A program made the translations under genes and the position numbers. Of a DNA stretch of 64,000 bases, positions 8,910 to 17,835 are shown in pieces; position 1 is the stretch's first letter; each line of letters starts with the position of its first letter. The notes under the pieces are model-generated. The model was given only the letters and a program-made list of their open reading frames with translations. It did no database searches and was not told the DNA's origin. This DNA comes from UBA6623 sp965238125 (GTDB taxonomy: Bacteria > Acidobacteriota > Terriglobia > Bryobacterales > UBA6623). Location: the NCBI GenBank assembly GCA_965238125.1, contig OZ250179.1, positions 6,324,001 through 6,388,000 of the forward strand. Reading direction: 5' to 3'.

Positions 8910-9949
8910 TTACACGGGGTCGGCGTATTCGAATCCCATGGCCTCGAAATCGAGGACTTGGGAAACCGTAACCGCCGGATCGGCACTGAAGTCCGGCAGC
9001 CGATTGACGATGGCCGCGGATACCGATACCGTTCGATAGCCTGCGGCGTTTCCAACCCAAGGCCACATCACATCATTCAGGCGGTGCCCGAGAGGAGTCT
9101 GGCGCAGCGTAAACGGCGAAAGTTCGTTCGGAGCAGGCCAATGCTGGTCGTGCGTCGAGCCCGCTACATCCGCGATCCGCTTCTGCTGCCAATGCGCCAG
9201 ATGCGGTCGACGTTGGCGTGGTGGAGCCAAAAGATCGGGTCATTGGGGGAGAAAGCTCCTCCCATATGGCCCCGATAAATCTATGCGCCGGAATTGTGGG
9301 TGCGGGTGGTAATGGCGGAGATGGCCCGCTTCCAATACCAGCCAGAATGCCCATAGCCCGTTGGCGCCGCGCACCGGTATGTCCATCTCAGCCAAGAAAT
9401 CGATGCTGGTGGTGGCGGGCGGCTCAGCTCATTTCCGTGCTTCCCCGCGACAAGGCCGTTCCGTTGCCTTCCGCGAGCAGCGAATGTACGGGGAAGCCTT
9501 GCGCGCCCGCCGGCCACCACGCCGGGCGCTCCCCGGCCGGCACCTGCCGACGAAGGACGCCGTTGGAAACGGCAGTCGGCGCGCCCCAACTGGTCGTAAC
9601 TCAAGAAGTCCGGCGTAAACAATCTTGTGGCGGCCGAGACATCATCACTCCAGCGCCAGTAGGGCAATGTTACCCCGGCGACTTCCTGCTGCAGGGCCAA
9701 CTCAAGGACGCGCAGGTACTGACGGTGCCAAGGCAGAAAGCCGACGTTGCCATGGGCGAAATTGATCGGGTCGGCCACGCCCGGGCTCAACACCGCCATC
9801 ACCGCGCCATGCAGAGCGACGAACTGGTCGTAAACGCTGGTACCGGCGGGGGCGCCGGGAGCTTGTCGCGCTTTGAGCTTGATGAACGCTTCCACCACCG
9901 CCTGCTGTTCGTCGTCGGACAGGTCAACCGCATTTTTCCTGACATCCAT
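8910..9949 (-). pseudogene. tyrosinase (common central domain) pseudogene
   Basis: The start at 9949 gives MDVRKNAVDLSDDEQQ. The first copper site is visible as ALHGAV and HGNVGFLPWHRQYLR, followed by LPYWRWSDD. The frame then breaks near 9600. The second copper site, NDPIFWLHHANVDRIW, is read in a different frame near 9230, and the C-terminus ends at 8910. Tyrosinases hydroxylate and oxidise phenols with a binuclear copper centre. The gene starts 12 bp after a His-tailed protein, so both were probably one operon. Two or more frameshifts make it non-functional as read. Confidence 0.8.
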
Positions 9950-9961
9950 GAGATTCCCTCC

Positions 9962-10471
9962 TTAGTGCGCATGCGACCCGTGCGCCGCGGCCTGGTCGTG
10001 AATTGCCTTTTTCGCCGAAGCGTGGTGGTCGTGGTGCGTCGTAGCGCGGATGACGTTTAGCGCGGCCATGATCGGAGGTCTGGGGACATTTCCGGGATCA
10101 TCCCCCCGGGCTTCCTCCACGACTTCACGAAAAGTGCGGCCCGAACGGGTGCGAAGCTTCAAGAGGCTCTGGTACATACTCGGCGGACCGAACTCGATGC
10201 GTAATTCCGCGCCCGCGCGGTGCGGTTGAACTTCGATCGCGGCGGGTTCCGGGGGAGTGTGGCCGCAGTAGACGGTCCCCTCGATTCGGGCGGCGACTTC
10301 CTGGAAGAAACCGGCGTCGCAGCCCTCGAGCGCCGATCCGCTGGTCACCAGCTCCAAACGCTGGAACAGCATTCCCGGGCCGGTGACGAGGACGTCGATC
10401 TCGTTGGCGTCGACCAAAAAGTCCAGTAGACGGGGCCCGCCTTTTGTCAGCAGATACTCTTGTGTGGCCAT
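9962..10471 (-). CDS. unknown protein with His-rich C-terminal tail, upstream of tyrosinase
   Basis: This 169-residue protein starts MATQEYLLTKGGPRLLDFL and has AGGAGG seven bases before the ATG. The body looks soluble and mixed alpha/beta. The last 25 residues hold about nine His (TTHHDHHASAKK, then AAAHGSHAH), which suggests metal binding. Tyrosinase starts 12 bp downstream on the same strand. Some tyrosinases need a small copper-delivery 'caddie' protein (MelC1 in Streptomyces), and this gene could play that part. There is no sequence relation to MelC1 that I can see, so the role is inferred from context. Confidence 0.65.
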   Translation of the reverse strand: MATQEYLLTKGGPRLLDFLVDANEIDVLVTGPGMLFQRLELVTSGSALEGCDAGFFQEVAARIEGTVYCGHTPPEPAAIEVQPHRAGAELRIEFGPPSMYQSLLKLRTRSGRTFREVVEEARGDDPGNVPRPPIMAALNVIRATTHHDHHASAKKAIHDQAAAHGSHAH

Positions 10472-10706
10472 CCAGGTCCTCCTATTTCCGGGTCGGGTTC
10501 GCTGCCGGCCGAGGGACTCGGAGCGTGCCGTGCCGGGTTGGCGAATCGTGGCGATTGTCCCCAGGTCAACGGCAAGAAAAAGTGTCGGCCGGCCAACGAT
10601 ACCACTATTCAATGCGTCTTCGCGGGTCAAAAGGGGCCGGCGTCCGCAAAGTTTTAGGCGTCAGGTGTTTCGGCAGGTGTCGGGAGCGAGCCCCCGCAGC
10701 CCCGGC

Positions 10707-10888
10707 CTACCGGGCGCGGTAGGCGGCCGGGGCGGCGCCGGTGTGGGGTCTTAAAGACTCTCGTCGAGAAATGACCGCGGCTCGAGAAACCAACGCGGTC
10801 GGCCACTTCGTTGATTGAAAGCGCCCCCTGCTTGAGTAGGTACGCGGCGCGCTGCATGCGGCGAGGCAGCTTCGATGCGAGATCGGTC
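10707..10888 (-). pseudogene. AraC-family regulator, C-terminal fragment
   Basis: The fragment encodes the second helix-turn-helix of an AraC/XylS regulator: RMQRAAYLLKQGALSINEVA then DRVGFSSRGHFST. One frameshift near 10755 separates this from the C-terminal FKTPHTGAAPAAYRAR. The upstream part of the gene is replaced by a palindrome-ended repeat starting at 10889. It could once have regulated the tyrosinase operon that follows on the same strand. Confidence 0.7.
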
Positions 10889-11236
10889 GAGATCGGGGAC
10901 AGGAAGGTGTGAGTAAATTGAAAACCGCGCTTTCCGCCAAGTTGCTTACGGCGTAAGTCCTTTTAATTCAGTAGCTCATTAACGCAAATGTGGCGGTCCG
11001 AACGTCCGAAATCAATTTACTCACAGCTTCCAGCTCCCGAACTCGGAAACCTGTTTGACGCAGACCGCCATCCTGAGCACGACGATTGCATCGGCCCATG
11101 TGCTTCCATATCAACGCCTTAACAGCCTTCCCGGACGCCGAATGGCCCAACTCAAATAAAGAATCCGTGCCAAAACAATCCCTTGAACCTGCCCGATCTG
11201 GCTCCGAATAGGGATCGGGAGCCGTCCCCGATCTCC
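10889..11236. repeat. MITE-like repeat, copy 1, with a second repeat nested inside
   Basis: The right end ends GTCCCCGATCTCC and the left end reads GAGATCGGGGACA, as inverted repeats. From 11032 to 11236 the sequence is the reverse complement of the element at 36725-36940, with about 85-90% identity by eye. Near the left end it is interrupted by a 130-bp element (10902-11031). Its insertion removed the 5' part of the AraC gene. No complete gene lies inside. Confidence 0.8.
10902..11031. repeat. 130-bp inverted-repeat element nested in the MITE
   Basis: The ends are 19-bp inverted repeats, GGAAGxTGTGAGTAAATTG, with a single mismatch at x. The element interrupts the terminal repeat of the surrounding MITE exactly between GGGGACA and AGCTCCCGA, where the uninterrupted copy at 36921-36940 reads GGAGCTGTCCCC on the opposite strand. 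No other copy was noticed in the window, and it has no coding capacity. Confidence 0.65.
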
Positions 11237-11360
11237 CCTGCGACACGGGCTAGATTAGAGGTGCTGATTGCTGGATGGAACGGGATATGTCGACAGCTAC
11301 AGGCGAACCTGCGCAATCACTCGGTGACGCTCAAAATCGAGCCTGAGATGCGCTTGTATC

Positions 11361-11570
11361 TTAACGCCGTGTGGGTGCCTTACCCTCAACGTCGCCCCCG
11401 TAGAACCGAATGTCGTTGCGGGTGTATTCGTGGCGGGCATTGCAGTTGGGACAGGTCAACGAACCTTTGAAGTCGGGATCCCGAAGATCACGCTCCCCCG
11501 GACCTGGCCGTATCTCGTCAATCGCAAAAACTTCGTTGCAGGTCTCGCAGATGATGCCTCTATACACCAT
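11361..11570 (-). CDS. small zinc-ribbon protein
   Basis: This 69-residue protein starts MVYRGIICETCNEVFAIDEI and has two CxxC knuckles, CETC at residues 8-11 and CPNC at about residues 40-43. A single structural zinc is likely. No enzyme domain is present, and the partner is unknown. It is transcribed in the same direction as the two pentapeptide-repeat genes upstream. Confidence 0.7.
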   Translation of the reverse strand: MVYRGIICETCNEVFAIDEIRPGPGERDLRDPDFKGSLTCPNCNARHEYTRNDIRFYGGDVEGKAPTRR

Positions 11571-11651
11571 GAACTCAACGTTACTAACAATCTCCCTTCA
11601 GCTGCAAGCAGGTCCTCCTTCGTCCTCTGGATTCTCGAGCCGGTGCGCCGG

Positions 11652-11994
11652 CTACATGAGGTCCTCGGGCAGCCTTGCATCCTTGCCTCGCCGAGCTTGG
11701 TTGATCTGCCCTTGAGTGAGACCTTCCGACCCTCTGAGGTCCGCCTCGCTCAGGTCTGCCTGGAGGAGGTCCGCCAGGAAGAGATTCGCCCCGGAGAGGT
11801 CTGCTCCGCGGAGGTTCGCTCGGTAGAGGTACGCCCGGCGAAGGTTCGTCCCGCTCAGGTTGGCCAGGCCCAGATTCGCTTCACGGAGGTCCGCCTGCGC
11901 GAGATCCGGACGTATTTCCGGATTCTCCTCCCTTCCACCGATTCCAGACCTCGACACCTTGTTTGAGGACGCTAAGATGTTTCGGATTCGCCAT
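11652..11994 (-). pseudogene. pentapeptide-repeat protein, frameshifted (copy 1)
   Basis: The start at 11994 encodes MANPKHLSVLKQGVEVWNRW, the leader also seen in the neighbouring paralogue. One extra base near 11935 shifts the frame before the repeats. The repeats themselves, of A(D/N)LxxAN type, are intact from 11920 to 11700 (LAQADLREANLGLANLSG and following), and the protein ends LPEDLM. Pentapeptide repeats fold as a right-handed beta-helix, and some members mimic DNA or bind gyrase. The gene has about 14 repeats or fewer and is shorter than copy 2. Confidence 0.75.
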
Positions 11995-12105
11995 GTGGCT
12001 TACCTCGGGTTAGCTCTCCACTGAGACACCGCTCTCGATGCTCTTGTTCAAGTGAGCCGCTCAGGATTTCATCCGGAAGCCTGCGCCCTTGAGAATTTGT
12101 GTAAT

Positions 12106-12784
12106 TTAATGGCCATTGGCTTCTCGATCGAGCCAGTTCGCCGGTATTTCAAGCCCTTCCGGCAACTTCGTATCCCCGTCTCCTTGTGCTGTGTTGATGC
12201 TCTCCTGGGTCAGACCGTCCGCGGTGCGGAGGTCCGCCCCGCTGACATCTGTCATGAGCAGCTTTGTCCCTCCCAGGTTCGCCCCCGTGAGGTTCGCTCG
12301 GACGAGCAGAGCCGCTCGGAGGTCCGCCGTGCCGAGGTTCGCCTCGATGAGGACCGCCCCGCTAAGGTCGGCCTCAAGGAGGTTTGCCTTGCTGAGGTTG
12401 GCCCTCGTAATGTCTGCGCCGGTGAGCCTGGCCGCACGGAGATCCGCCGCTCGGAGATCCGCCCCCTCGAAGTCCGCCCCGGTGAGAGCCGCGCCAATAA
12501 AGTCGGCATCGATGAGGTTCGCCTCCCTGAAGTCGGTCCCGATGAGGTCTGCTCCGCTCAGATTCATCTCACGGAGGTTCGCCCCGCGAAGGTTCGCCCC
12601 ACTAAGGTCTGCTCCGAAAAGAACCGCCACAGAGGTTCGCATCACCGAAGTTCGCCTCGCGAAGCTCGATCCCGCGGAGTTCGGCATCGGAGAGGTCCGG
12701 CTGTGTTTCCGGATTGTCCTCTCTCCACCGATTCCAGGCCTCGACACCCTGCTTACACACGTCGAGATGTTTTGGGTTTGCCAT
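12106..12784 (-). pseudogene. pentapeptide-repeat protein, frameshifted (copy 2)
   Basis: The start at 12784 encodes MANPKHLDVCKQGVEAWNRW then REDNPETQPDLSDAELRG. A one-base frameshift near 12630 is followed by a long run of pentapeptide repeats (FGADLSGANLRGANLREMNL and onward), ending at 12106 with NWLDREANGH. It is a paralogue of the gene at 11652-11994, with the same leader and the same TQExIN-type end, so the pair arose by tandem duplication. Strong open frames on the plus strand here are repeat-driven shadows. Restoring one base would give a protein of about 225 residues. Confidence 0.75.
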
Positions 12785-13092
12785 GGAGTCAAGGTGCTCT
12801 CAGAGTCAAGTCTAGATGTTCACGACAGTGAACGTCGGTCTGATCATTGTGCCTCAGCCGGAGCAGGAGTTGCCGAGAGGCAAGGTCGGAGTCCTCTCGG
12901 CGGACGGGCCGCCGGCGTCCGGAATGCCTTGACCGGACCCGATCTGAAGGCCGGACCGGCGAAGAAAGGAGGATCGAACGTGAAAGCAGTGCGAAGAGTG
13001 CGAAGAACGTTGCAGCGCAAACCGTGGCTCGGCCATGCTATCCTTAGCCGGGATTGCCAAGGCGGAAACGCTCGTTCAGTGACGCTGGGGAA
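12785..13092. other. intergenic region, no convincing gene
   Basis: The 308 bases between the pentapeptide gene and the cytidylyltransferase hold no frame with recognisable protein character. It must contain the two divergent promoters, but no clear -35/-10 pair stands out. Confidence 0.5.
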
Positions 13093-13926
13093 ATGATCTC
13101 GCCGGGAACAAACGTGAACTCAATATTGAAACCTGACCGCATACGAACCGCATTGCTGCTCGCAGCCGGAACCGGCAGTCGACTTTCTCCGTTAACGGAC
13201 ACCGCCCACAAGTGCCTGACTGAAGTCAACGGCGTGCCCATCCTCAGGCAACAAATAGCCTGTCTGGAGCAGTGGGGGTTTGAGGATCTGATCGTTGTCG
13301 TCGGCCACCAAGGCGATCAGATTCGAGAGTTCTTGGGCAGCTTCGAGTTGGATCTGAAAGTCAGCTACATCCACAACCCACGGTATCGAACGACGAACAA
13401 CCTCTACTCGCTGTGGTTGGCTCGGAAGGCAATCGAGCGGTCGTTTCTCCTGCTGGAGTGTGACCTTTTCTTCGAGGCCGGTCTGCTGTCAGGGATGCTG
13501 CACCCGGACAAGATCGCTCTCGCGATCCGACGGCCGTGGATGCGCGGTACTACGGTCACGCTGGACGACTCGCAACGGGTCGTTGGGTTTCAGCTGGGAG
13601 GCAGCGCCACGGGAGATCCCCTCACCTACAAGACCGTGAACATCCACAGCCTCTCTCTGTCCACCTGGCGCCGCATGAGGAGACGTCTCGATGCGTACGT
13701 TTCGTCGGGCAGGGTGAACGACTACTACGAGGCGGTTTTCCGCGACATGACCGTCGACGGAGTATTCAACGCGCGGGCTGTATCCTTTGACGACGGGAGC
13801 TGGTACGAAGTCGATACGCTGGAGGATCTAAGTTCCGCCGAGAGGTTGTTCGCGAACTCGCGTATCGCGAAGCGAAAAATACGAAAATCGCGGGCGACCC
13901 CCGCGACTTCACGAGACGCGGCGTAG
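13093..13926 (+). CDS. LicC/PntC-like sugar- or alcohol-phosphate nucleotidyltransferase
   Basis: This 277-residue protein has the nucleotidyltransferase signature LLLAAGTGSRLSPLTDTAHK at about residues 18-37, with K as the phosphate-binding Lys. It also has the RTTNNLYSLWLA segment found in choline-phosphate and aminoethylphosphonate cytidylyltransferases, and a metal-site region LLLECDLFF. It would activate a phosphorylated alcohol with CTP. The start at 13093 follows GGGGA closely; an upstream in-frame start at 13054 is possible. It is followed by a methyltransferase and a CDP-alcohol phosphotransferase, which fits a headgroup-activation step. The substrate is not readable from sequence. 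Confidence 0.8.
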   Translation: MISPGTNVNSILKPDRIRTALLLAAGTGSRLSPLTDTAHKCLTEVNGVPILRQQIACLEQWGFEDLIVVVGHQGDQIREFLGSFELDLKVSYIHNPRYRTTNNLYSLWLARKAIERSFLLLECDLFFEAGLLSGMLHPDKIALAIRRPWMRGTTVTLDDSQRVVGFQLGGSATGDPLTYKTVNIHSLSLSTWRRMRRRLDAYVSSGRVNDYYEAVFRDMTVDGVFNARAVSFDDGSWYEVDTLEDLSSAERLFANSRIAKRKIRKSRATPATSRDAA

Positions 13927-13995
13927 CGGTGAACAACGGTGCGCCGCCGGTGCGGCAACTTCGGCCGGGCTCTCGATCAGCGTCTGAGGGCCGGC

Positions 13996-14805
13996 ATGGC
14001 TGAGCTGGACTACGCAACCGTCCAGCGATACTGGAACGCCGCTCAGCCCTCGATCCTCGCGCCTTACATGATGGACGGATTTGGCTTCCCCGCGGGGGCG
14101 GGGCGGTTTCGATTCCGGGCGGAATCGAAAATTGTCCAACGCCTCATCGCCGGCGCCAACACCAACGGAACCGTGTTGGACCTCGGCAGCGGCATCGGCT
14201 ACTGGGCCGAGTTCTTCTCTCGCCGGTTCGCCGGCGTTGTCGCCATCGAGGCTGGCTTGTCGCTGTTTGAGGATCTGAAGCGGCGGTGCGCTCCCTACGC
14301 CAATGTCAAGACTCTCCACGGCAGGGTGTCCGAGTTTGAGCCGGAAGGCGTCTATTCCTTGATGTTCTTCGGCGGCATGCTGATGTACCTCAAGACCGAA
14401 GACGTGATTTCGCTTCTCCGGAAGCTCATCCCCTTCCTCGAGGCCGGCGGCATGATCCTGTGCCGGGAGACGACCGCGCGTGAGGGAACCGTCACGCGCC
14501 AGGGAGAGTATCAGGCAGTGTACCGCTCCGTCGCGTCGTACTCGCGGATCTTCGAGGAATGTGGACTCACTGTTTCGACCGTCGAGTTGAACGTGCCCTA
14601 TGCACTGCTTCAGATCGGCTGTGAGTCCGTTCGCAAGTGGCGGGAGATGATGCCGAAGCCCTTGCGGTTGACCCCCATCGTCGGTCGTCTCGCATACTGG
14701 GCCCTACGCTTGAGCGACCCGTTGGCTGTTCGGGCGCCCCAGGCGCTGGGGCTGCCGATCCCGCGCCTAACGAATCACTTCTTCGTACTGCGAGCAGCGG
14801 GCTGA
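13996..14805 (+). CDS. SAM-dependent methyltransferase
   Basis: This 269-residue class I methyltransferase shows motif I as VLDLGSGIGYWAEFF, the acidic end of beta-2 as VVAIEAG, and a motif IV region FFGGMLMYLK. The start at 13996 (MAELDYATV) has GAGGG seven bases upstream; GTG starts nearer the previous stop are possible. It sits 69 bp after the nucleotidyltransferase and 50 bp before the CDP-alcohol phosphotransferase, all on the same strand. A role in N- or O-methylating a lipid headgroup or its CDP precursor is inferred from this context. Confidence 0.8.
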   Translation: MAELDYATVQRYWNAAQPSILAPYMMDGFGFPAGAGRFRFRAESKIVQRLIAGANTNGTVLDLGSGIGYWAEFFSRRFAGVVAIEAGLSLFEDLKRRCAPYANVKTLHGRVSEFEPEGVYSLMFFGGMLMYLKTEDVISLLRKLIPFLEAGGMILCRETTAREGTVTRQGEYQAVYRSVASYSRIFEECGLTVSTVELNVPYALLQIGCESVRKWREMMPKPLRLTPIVGRLAYWALRLSDPLAVRAPQALGLPIPRLTNHFFVLRAAG

Positions 14806-14855
14806 TCTAGTCCGCCGAGGCCGGCACGATCGCGCTTCTTGATGAAGGAAAAGAT

Positions 14856-15524
14856 TTGATCGTAAGAAACTTGGCGAACCTCATCTCACTCCTGGGCGTG
14901 CTGCCTGTCTGTGTGCTCTTTCTCGACGACGGCTATCGATACATCGTGCCGCTCATCGTTTTCAACAACATCATGGATGACCTAGACGGCATCGTCGCGG
15001 TCAAGCTCAACATCAAGAGCGTATTTGGCGCGGCTCTGGACAACGTCTGTGATGCCGTGGCGCACGCGACATTCGTGTTGATGGTCGGCATGCACTACGG
15101 CTGGATCTGCGGCGTCCCGGGCCTGGCCGCGGTGACGGCGATGCTGATCCGCGTCGTCTCACGAATCGTCCCCGGAGCAACCGTGGGAGTCGGCTCACCA
15201 ACCAATGAGCTGATTCGCCACATGTTCTTCGTCTTGCTTCTGGCGAGAGTCTTCGATTTCGATGTCGCGATCGTCCTCGCGGCCGTCTTCACACTGCATA
15301 CCGTGTCCATGCTCCTGCCCTACCGCATGCCGGGGCTCATCAGGAGTGTCACGAAGTCGGCTTTCTCCATCGGCCTGGTCAATGTGGCTCTGGTTGCTGC
15401 GTGGCTGGCGCCTTACGCCGCCCCCGTCGTCGCGGCGGCGTTTGGCTCCACGTACTTGTACGGGTTCGTGTTTGGAGGCCTCAAATGGTTCAAGGCGACG
15501 CCAACATCCACGGAGCCGGCCTAG
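14856..15524 (+). CDS. CDP-alcohol phosphatidyltransferase family membrane protein
   Basis: This 222-residue protein has about six membrane segments. The CDP-alcohol motif is present as DDLDGIVA, a spacer, then GAALDNVCD. This keeps the four metal-binding Asp of DxxDGxxAR...GxxxDxxxD, with Val in place of the usual Arg. The start is TTG at 14856 with AAGGA upstream. Enzymes of this family transfer a phosphoalcohol from CDP-alcohol to a lipid or a second alcohol. It is the last gene of the three-gene cassette and probably completes synthesis of a polar lipid or a phosphodiester solute. Confidence 0.82.
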   Translation: MIVRNLANLISLLGVLPVCVLFLDDGYRYIVPLIVFNNIMDDLDGIVAVKLNIKSVFGAALDNVCDAVAHATFVLMVGMHYGWICGVPGLAAVTAMLIRVVSRIVPGATVGVGSPTNELIRHMFFVLLLARVFDFDVAIVLAAVFTLHTVSMLLPYRMPGLIRSVTKSAFSIGLVNVALVAAWLAPYAAPVVAAAFGSTYLYGFVFGGLKWFKATPTSTEPA

Positions 15525-15743
15525 CGTGGCCTAGCGTGCTGAGCGCACGGGTATTCGCTCCGTGCTCTTGGTTCCTACTCCTGATTTGAGAAGGAACTCG
15601 TGGGCGTGTCTTCTACAGGTCATGTTGGGTAAGACGTACGGAAACACAAAGCGTTACTTTGTTTCAGAGAGAATACGCCCTCCCCGATCAAATCAGCCTC
15701 CCAAGCACCCTTCTTGCACCGGAAAGTAACTAGAGCGACATCG

Positions 15744-17645
15744 TCAGCGACCGCCCCCGGCTCTTAATCGCTGATAGGTCTGCCGCGCCTCGCGATCCGG
15801 ATAGTCGATCCGGCTTAGGTAGAGTTCGAGCGTCCGCTCCGCGCGTTGACGCAGCCCCATCTTCGCAAACAGTAATCCCAAGGCCCGGGCACAGTTCGGC
15901 AACCTTGGGTAATGCTCGATATACGTCGCGCAGGCCTTCTCGAGATGATCGCCCAGACGTGACTTGGGGATCTGGTGGCGAGAGATCAGCTCTTCGTTCT
16001 CGGGAATGTCGTGGGCGAACACCAGTGTTTGGCCGTCTTCAAACACCAGCCGCCAGGAAGCATTCGAATCGCTGCCTAGAGTGAGAACCAGAGGATAGAT
16101 GACCCCTCGGACGTATTCGAAAGCGTTCATGACGACGATCTCGGCGCCGTAGTCGGCCGGCAAACGATCGAGTTCGGCGCGTTCCTCGGGGTTGCGGCCG
16201 CGGTTATAGAGAATCTTGCGGTAGTCGCGATAGACCGATTCGTTCAAGGCGCGGCCGTCGATGAAGGTCCTCTGTTCGGGCCATAGCGACCACAACAGAT
16301 AGCCCCCGAATTCATATGAGTTGAACATCCGCTGCTCGACTTCGTTCTCTTGGAGAAAGCGCGCGGCGGTCACGGGGAACTTCCACTCCGCCGCGCGAAG
16401 TTGAAACACCCGCCCCGCGGTCGATTGTTGGATGAAGACCGCGACGACGACGACCATTCCGGCCACGGCGACATAGCGCGACGTCCGCGCGGGCAACCGC
16501 GGCGAGCCGATGCGAGCCAAGGTCGCCGTGACGAGGGGGCCGCCGTAGGCGGCAACCAGGACCGGACCAAGAAACGCGATCAGCGGGGTGTTGCGAAACG
16601 CGGTCAGCGAGGCCGCCGCGAAAGCCGTGAACAAGAGGGCGTCGGTGAGCCGCGCTACGCGCCAAGAAAGCAGCAACACCGCGGCTGCACCGTAGAGCAA
16701 GACATTGTAGGTGTAGGGCGGCCCCCACAAGAACGGGGGTCTCCACTCGATCAGAGTACTTGTGAGAAAACTTGCTCGATAGGCGGGGAGCACTTCGAGG
16801 ATTCGGAACCCGTTGGGGTTGAGACCGGCGACGAGAAAGACGGCGGCGGCGACATAAAGCAACGTCTTGCGGCGTTCGCTTGAAAGACCGCGGGAGCCAG
16901 CTACATAGGCCCCCACCGTCACCCACCCTAGAAAGAAACCACCATGGGAGTTGGCCCACAGCAGCTCGAGCGGCGCCAGCAGCCACACCAGCCGATCCGC
17001 TCGGCCGCCGCGGTGGCGCTCCAAGATCACCACGAAGATGGCCACGAAAAGGAACGACAGCAGTGCCGGGCGACCGGCCGAAAACATGGTCAAGACCGGC
17101 GCGGCCGCCAAAGCCGCCGCGATTCCGGCCAAGAAGCTTCCGGAGCGCCGGGCCGCCAAATACCCGGCCGCCGCGCAGACCAGGCCCAGCAGGCAAGCCT
17201 TCCACAACACCAGAGCCGGGAACCCGCCGGCGAGATAGATCAGGTACCAAGCAACCTGGGCAAGCCATTCGTGGGTCAGGTTGAAGCGACGCACCTTCTC
17301 CTCGCCCGGATAAGAGGGGTCGCCCAACTCCGAGGTGTAAGAGAACGGGTCGGGAACCGGGAGACGCCCTTGCTCGAGAATGTAGCGGCCCGTGGCCAGA
17401 TGCCACCATGAGTCGGTGTCGGCGACCTCGGTCGCGAAGACTCCGAGCAACAACAGGGTGACCGCGGCGAGCAGCCCGAAGCGGATCGGGAGTGGGATGT
17501 CGGACAGCGGTGTAGGAGCGGCAACGGGCTCGGCGGCGGCAGGCTTGGTCGCCTCGGCCGATGGGGCTTCGGGGTTCGGACGGGCGCGAGTTTTCTTCCT
17601 GCGGGACAGAGTAACCAGGCTAACCGTTCCTCGGCGGGCGAGCAA
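15744..17645 (-). CDS. large multi-pass membrane protein, GT-C-like
   Basis: The protein is about 630 residues long, with roughly ten membrane helices followed by a soluble C-terminal domain. After a Pro/Ala-rich N-terminus the first helix leads into a loop with TDSWWHLATGRYILEQG and DPFSYTSELG. Acidic first loops like this are seen in GT-C glycosyltransferase-type membrane proteins. The C-terminal 70 residues look helical and TPR-like. The start is uncertain: no ATG lies inside the frame near the first helix, TTG 17645 is used here, and extension toward 17837 would overlap the divergent gene. No function can be assigned. Confidence 0.65.
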   Translation of the reverse strand: MLARRGTVSLVTLSRRKKTRARPNPEAPSAEATKPAAAEPVAAPTPLSDIPLPIRFGLLAAVTLLLLGVFATEVADTDSWWHLATGRYILEQGRLPVPDPFSYTSELGDPSYPGEEKVRRFNLTHEWLAQVAWYLIYLAGGFPALVLWKACLLGLVCAAAGYLAARRSGSFLAGIAAALAAAPVLTMFSAGRPALLSFLFVAIFVVILERHRGGRADRLVWLLAPLELLWANSHGGFFLGWVTVGAYVAGSRGLSSERRKTLLYVAAAVFLVAGLNPNGFRILEVLPAYRASFLTSTLIEWRPPFLWGPPYTYNVLLYGAAAVLLLSWRVARLTDALLFTAFAAASLTAFRNTPLIAFLGPVLVAAYGGPLVTATLARIGSPRLPARTSRYVAVAGMVVVVAVFIQQSTAGRVFQLRAAEWKFPVTAARFLQENEVEQRMFNSYEFGGYLLWSLWPEQRTFIDGRALNESVYRDYRKILYNRGRNPEERAELDRLPADYGAEIVVMNAFEYVRGVIYPLVLTLGSDSNASWRLVFEDGQTLVFAHDIPENEELISRHQIPKSRLGDHLEKACATYIEHYPRLPNCARALGLLFAKMGLRQRAERTLELYLSRIDYPDREARQTYQRLRAGGGR

Positions 17646-17835
17646 GCCGGCAACCGAGACGATCGGGCGCGAGCGGGGCTTACCTTCTCGGGCCTCTTGC
17701 CCGCTGATTACGTAGCGCGCGTGCAGCCTGTGCGCCGGGTGTGGCGATGAACGCCCGTCATCTCGCGTAGAATTATTAGCGCTGTCCCCGCTGCGCGCGG
17801 CCGCAGGGCGAGGTGCCGGAAAGGTCGGGTCATAC

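Noticed and set aside
12052..13096. Long plus-strand open frames over the pentapeptide genes
   Set aside because: They are mirror frames of the repeat-rich minus-strand genes and have the low-complexity EVRP/RFA composition expected of that.
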